From contig OZ022499.1 in NCBI GenBank assembly GCA_963989385.1, forward strand, positions 53,805,757 to 53,869,756: a stretch of DNA of 64,000 nucleotides, read 5' to 3'. Position numbers and translations under genes: made by a program. Source of the stretch: Ctena decussata. Lineage: Eukaryota > Mollusca > Bivalvia > Lucinida > Lucinidae. Below the pieces are notes generated by a model. It was not told the origin of the DNA, ran no database searches, and saw only the letters and a list, made by a program, of their open reading frames with translations. The number at the start of each line of letters is the position of its first letter. Position 1 is the first letter of the stretch. Of this stretch, positions 37,701-43,700 are shown piece by piece.

Positions 37701-40700
37701 CATAGTTGCCTCGTATTCCGCGAAAGTGCCTATAAATTGAATAATTCACTCACAAACTGGTATATAAAAATGCACTAAATGACCTTTGACCTCATTTTGA
37801 CCTTATATGATGTCTGTTGAGCTGGCAACCGGGCAAAATGGTTTTAGGTATGTTTACTGACTTCAATGAGCCCGGTTGCCCGTCATGCCGCGAAAGTGCC
37901 CACAAATCCAAAATTTCACTCATAACCCACCGGACTAAAAGGGTAACACCTTTCATGACTTCCTGTTTGCTTCCCTGGAGGACAAAGCTCTTCCAAAAAG
38001 GGACTACCCTGAAAGGAAAGAATTTGCTTCTGGAGGAGCAAATTCATTTCTTAAGAGATGACCCCCCCCCCTCCTTAATGAAGAGAGACAAAAATTATAT
38101 GGAAGATTTGTTTCTCCTGAAAGTGTACCTATTCACCTCAGCACTTTTGGCTGATAAAGTTGATTGCCTAATGTAAAATTATGAATTTTGTTATACGTAG
38201 ATAGCATCAAGAGTTCTTGGTGTTCCTGTAGACTTGATATACACGAGTGACTCCAATACAAGGTCAACGCCTAACGCATCTGTGACTGCTGGAAGCTTGG
38301 GGACAGATATATATGGACCAGCAGTTATGGTAAATGTAGCCATATCTTTTCTACAATAAAACACTACAAAAGATAGAACAGCTGTCTATAGAACCCTATT
38401 TCATTTCAAAACAACGTTACATGAATTTGACTTTTGAATATGAAACGGTGTCTGGAACGTAAGGAGATTGTGACCACTACTGAATGCAAACCAGTCAATT
38501 GTCACACAATGTTTAAAGGCCAGGGTGATGTGTGTTGGGCGCAACAAGGAGGTTTATGCAAAGCCACGTCGAATAATTCAGTTTCTGCCTCTTTCATTAC
38601 CCGAAACAGCGAAGTTCCATCACAATGTTCTAAAATACTTTTCATTATGCCAAACCTTTGCCATACTTGTCATAATGCCAAACTTTGTCGTTATGACAAG
38701 TGACAAGTATTGAAATGTGTGAATTTAGACAGAACTTCTCGAGGTTTCTTTTCTTCAATATCGGTATGATAAATGCACGAAATCATTTATAATCACAGTT
38801 TAGCTGTACAAAGATGTATTCCATGTTTCTATTATTACACAAAGTCACTGCGGTATAATATCGTTTCACAATGTCATTCATCAAATCAACATTTTAGCAT
38901 ATAGGCATTTCTAAGGGTTGATTTTATACTCTCATCTTAGCTTTGAGGGAAAACTTGAGATTTTAGAGTAAAAATTGAATCTTAAAATAAGTTAAATAGA
39001 TGAATTAAATTGTGGAAAGATATTTCAAGTGTGTTTTGTGTTATTTCAGGACGCTTGTACTATTCTGAGAGATCGCCTGGAGCCATTGCGCAAGGAAAGT
39101 CCAGATATTTCATGGAAAGATATGGTAAGGTGATGACAAGAGCTGTCCAGGCAGAAAAGAATGGGTCAGCTAGAACACTGAGTAGATTCACTTCCTTGTT
39201 TCTTATTACGTTCGTTGTTTTCTCAACAATCAGTCTTCCATCCACATTTTCCCGCTTACTAGCTTCCTAGTAACTTGAACGCAAGTAAAAATACAAGAAG
39301 GAACACTGACTAACTATTCGACTAAGCTATGTTATCAAATATAGAAGTTAGTTAAAACAAGACACGATGTTTTGTCTCATGAGTTGTCAATGTTAAAGGA
39401 ATGAATTTCATTTTTCTGAGGTTTATCGAAGTGTAAACTACATTGGGTCACGTGCAAAGTGAATGAACCCCGAAGAGGTTCATGTAAACTTCGCTAGTGA
39501 CCCAATGTAGTTTACACTTCGGTAAACATCAGAAAAATTAAGTTCTTTGCTTATATTTACATTCGTTTCAATCAAATCTTTCATGAAGAATCTAATATAA
39601 GCGCAAAAATTGAAGCAGTAAAACATGTACATGCAGTTTTTCTGCTAACAGCAGAACGGCAGGCATGACGTCATGACGTTGCTGACGTCCAATCAGGTTG
39701 AAGAGAGCCATTGTTTATTTTGACGTCATTGACGCGTCGCGTGTCTCAATGTAATTATTGGAATGTAAACTACATTACGTTCCAATGGTTTACTATAGGG
39801 CTTTTCAGTAAATACACCAAGAATGTAAATATTAGATGATCATACATTATAATATAAATCGTGAAAAGCTCTTTTTCAACTTATATTCAAGGGAATTTTG
39901 ACTTTTGAAATCAATTCTGCAGATGCATCAAAGTGCCTTAAAAATTTCTTGCTTATGCCAAAAACAGACTTAAGACTTTAGGGTTTTTATTAGACTGATA
40001 TTCAGTCTCTTATTCAGCAATAATGCCTCTCTGATCCCGTTTTAAGGGCAGCTGAAATCGAGCAAATCTACATGTATAGCTTGAGCTTAATAAAGATTGA
40101 AAATATGCTGAAAAGTAAAATATGCTTTAAGTAGGAGACTTGTATAAGTCTAGGTTTTTATTAACAGAATATTGAAGTCATTCTGTCGGTATTTAGTTAC
40201 TGTTTTGCATGGTATAAGTGTGTATTAGGAAAATTCTATTAAAGTGTGTCTAATGATTGTCGCTCCTACATACAGTCCACAGAATTTTGACGACACACTG
40301 TAAAGCGAAAATGTTAGATATCTCTAGGATCTAAATTACTGATCGTTTTGTTTAGATATGAGAAATATGTGAAATAAAATGTCTTAACACTGAACGTACT
40401 GCAAATTCATGCTAAACATTTTTCATGGTAGATCGTATATGGAATATGTTACAGTATATGAAAATAATTTTCTCTTTTTGTCAGATCACGAGAGCCTACT
40501 ACGCGAGAGTAAAACTGACAGCAACAGGATTTTCAAGGTATGCGTATATTTATACGTCTTTAAAGAAAATTCAGATATTATATATGTGTTCGCCCGTGTT
40601 TCTGTTTTTATCAGTTAGCGACCATTAGTAGGCGTTGAAACATATCATTCATACAGAGCATGGTGGAAACAAGATTCTGAAATACGTCATAGGTAGGCCA

Positions 40701-43700
40701 ACATACAATTAAAGCTGTAGATTAGAGGGAGTTTTTGGTAGAAAGAAAGGTCAATTTCTGTCAAATTTACATACTCATTATGGTGATCCCCTCATCTGAA
40801 CCGCGTCGAGGAGGCGATTCAGTGAAGGGTCACAACATATTTTATTTGAGGATTAAAAAAAATCACAGGTATCATTATGTACTCCTCTTACCTGTAGAAT
40901 TGTCTCTAGCTCTGTCTACAATCATACACCTACATGTATTATTAAGGCACTTTTGTTAGACCATTTAAGACAACACTGTGTCTAAATACATGGATTACCC
41001 ACCCGGTTATTAGCTTCCAAACTTTGCTTCAAAAGAGAATAAACTTCTTCTTCAAAACAGCAGTTTGTAAGCTGTTATGCTAGCATTGGTCACTTAGTGA
41101 TGTCAAACTTAGCCCTAGCTAGGTGCTTAACTACAGTTATGTTGATGCATTGGCGATACATGTATGTCTTTATATACTGTATTGTATGACTCTCGACTTA
41201 GAGAAATTTTGAGATGTATCTTATCACCAGACTTTGTTTTTTCAAGTACCACTGCATATGTTTGAGAAGCACAAGACAGCTGTAAGAAAATCTTATTGAG
41301 CCTTATGTTAACCTGTCTAGACATGTTCCGTCTTAACAGAGCAAGTGCAGATAGGCACTGCCTATCATTGGGTAACTGCACATGCACAGGTCTTAACATC
41401 AGCATTTTTCAAATCTGAAGACATATTTTGTTACAGTTAATGCCTGACACAAATGAATTTACACCTACAGGCATCCGAAGGTAGATTGGGACCCAGTGAC
41501 TAAAACTGGTGACGTAGCGGACTACTATACGTACGGTGTTGTCTGTACAGAAGTCGAGATAGATGTTCTCACTGGGCAAAACCAGGTATAACATATTATG
41601 AAGGGTATAATTAAGAGACACAGCACTGTACGCTGAAAATTGACATCCCGGACCTCAAGATAAAAAGACGTAACGGAGATAATTCAAATATATTTTTCTT
41701 ATTTCTCAAAGAAAACATATGTTGTTACCCCTCTTTTAAACCGTCTCGGCAAGACGGTTCTAATGAGGATCACAACATATGTTTTTAATGGAAAAATAAG
41801 GAAAATTATCTTAAAGTTATTTATGTTACCATTTTATTTTTAGTGCTGCATCCGTTTCAAAAGATGGCACAGTCTAGTAGAAAATAATTTGTTTTTCTTT
41901 GTGTTTAAATCCCATCTCACAGGGGCTCTCTTTCGAAGGAAAAAAGTGCCTCCATAAAGGGAGCAAATTCCTTCCTTTAAGAGTTGGCGATGACAAAATG
42001 TTCCAGTTCAACGTGACCATTCTTGAAGGTTTATTTATTTTCCTTGACATTCAAATGAAAGAAAACAGTTGTACTATATACCTAGGGTGAATAGGTTCAC
42101 GCCCAAGGTAAAAATTTTCTTTTTTGCCTGCCTTTTCAATTTTTGTCATTTCTTAAGGGAAAGAATTCGCTCCCGTAGATACGCAAGCAAATTTTCGCCC
42201 TTTAAGAATAGACCTCCATTTCGACGAAATACGTCGTCCAGGGTAGCAAACAGTACATGTAGGTCACAAATGATTATCCCTGTTTTAAATGAAAAACATG
42301 CTGAAAAACATGGTGTAACCATTTACATAAAAACGTGCCTTCGATTCCAAAGCTCAGTATGCGTGCATAAACATGTAACTTTGGCGCTGAACATACACAG
42401 TTTATAATATTAACGATAAAATAATAGCGTTGTCAAAGTTTGAGCTTGAGTGTCAAGGGTGTCTGTATTGTACAACCTTCAGAATAAGGAGAAAACTCGA
42501 TACGACCTGCTTTGCCGAAAACGAACAACGATCCATCATGGCTTGTTTTGAGTATCATTGTCGTTTCCCAGACTCTGTCGATTTCTTGTGTGACTTTAAA
42601 GGCATGCATAGAAATGATGGCGTATGATAAATGTAAAAAACGTGTAGATTCGAAGGCTGTTGGCTTGGGTCTGTGCTGTAGACACTGCAAATAGAGAGCT
42701 GCCAAACAATTTTCTATGACTCGTTTCTAAAATATTTTATGTATAAATATAAGACTGTGTGAGAAAATTTATGTCGGACACATGCCGTGTTTGGCCAGTT
42801 CAGAGGCAGTTTGCCCAAACAATACTCTTTGTTCAGTTGTAAGAGCACACTCCTTTACTATGACCAGGCTACCATGACAATTTATCAACAATGCAGATCA
42901 TATCTGGAGCCGCGACACGACAAAACTAACAAAGTGACATGTGTGCCCAGCGAAGACTCAGATCAGCCTGAGCAGAGTCTTCGCGGTGCGTTTAAAGGGT
43001 AGCTGAGGGTCTAAGCTAGCTCCTTGCATACAGCGAAGCCTCTGATCAGACTGGGCGGATGCCTGGGCTGATCTGAGTCTTTGCTGGACGCACATGCCAC
43101 TTTGTTTGTTTTGTCGTGTCGCGACTCATCTTACTGATCCTCGTTACAGGTTCTACAAGCGGACATAGTGATGGACGTTGGGAAAAGTTTGAATCCTGGA
43201 ATCGACATCGGCCAGATTGAAGGAGCATTTATTCAGGTACACGTACGTTCTATTATGAATGAAAATTTTAGGGTGTGATTGTAAGATGTTTCATATCCGC
43301 TCGGCACTCTCTGGAATTAATATCTTTATAGAGTGTTATGCATAGCATAGATATATTTGATTTCTCAGTTTTAGTTTCTCCTTGAGTACAGATGCTCGTT
43401 TCCATACATTATAGAAAATTTCAGTCAAGAAATTATTTGGATTTGATAGAAATGAACCTTCTGCACCTTTCCCTTTGGGTTATTATTTACTTGTATATTT
43501 CTTTTTAATTATTTGCATGTGATTGATACCCCATGTTTGTCTCCCGTTATCCTGTAATATATTTGTTCTGTATGTTATATGTATATATGCTCATGGGCCA
43601 TCTAATAAAGTATCTAAAGTATCTATCTGTAAAATTATATTTTCTGTTGTCGTGTCGTTATTTAGTGTATCTTATGTTGTTACATGTAAATATTTGATAG

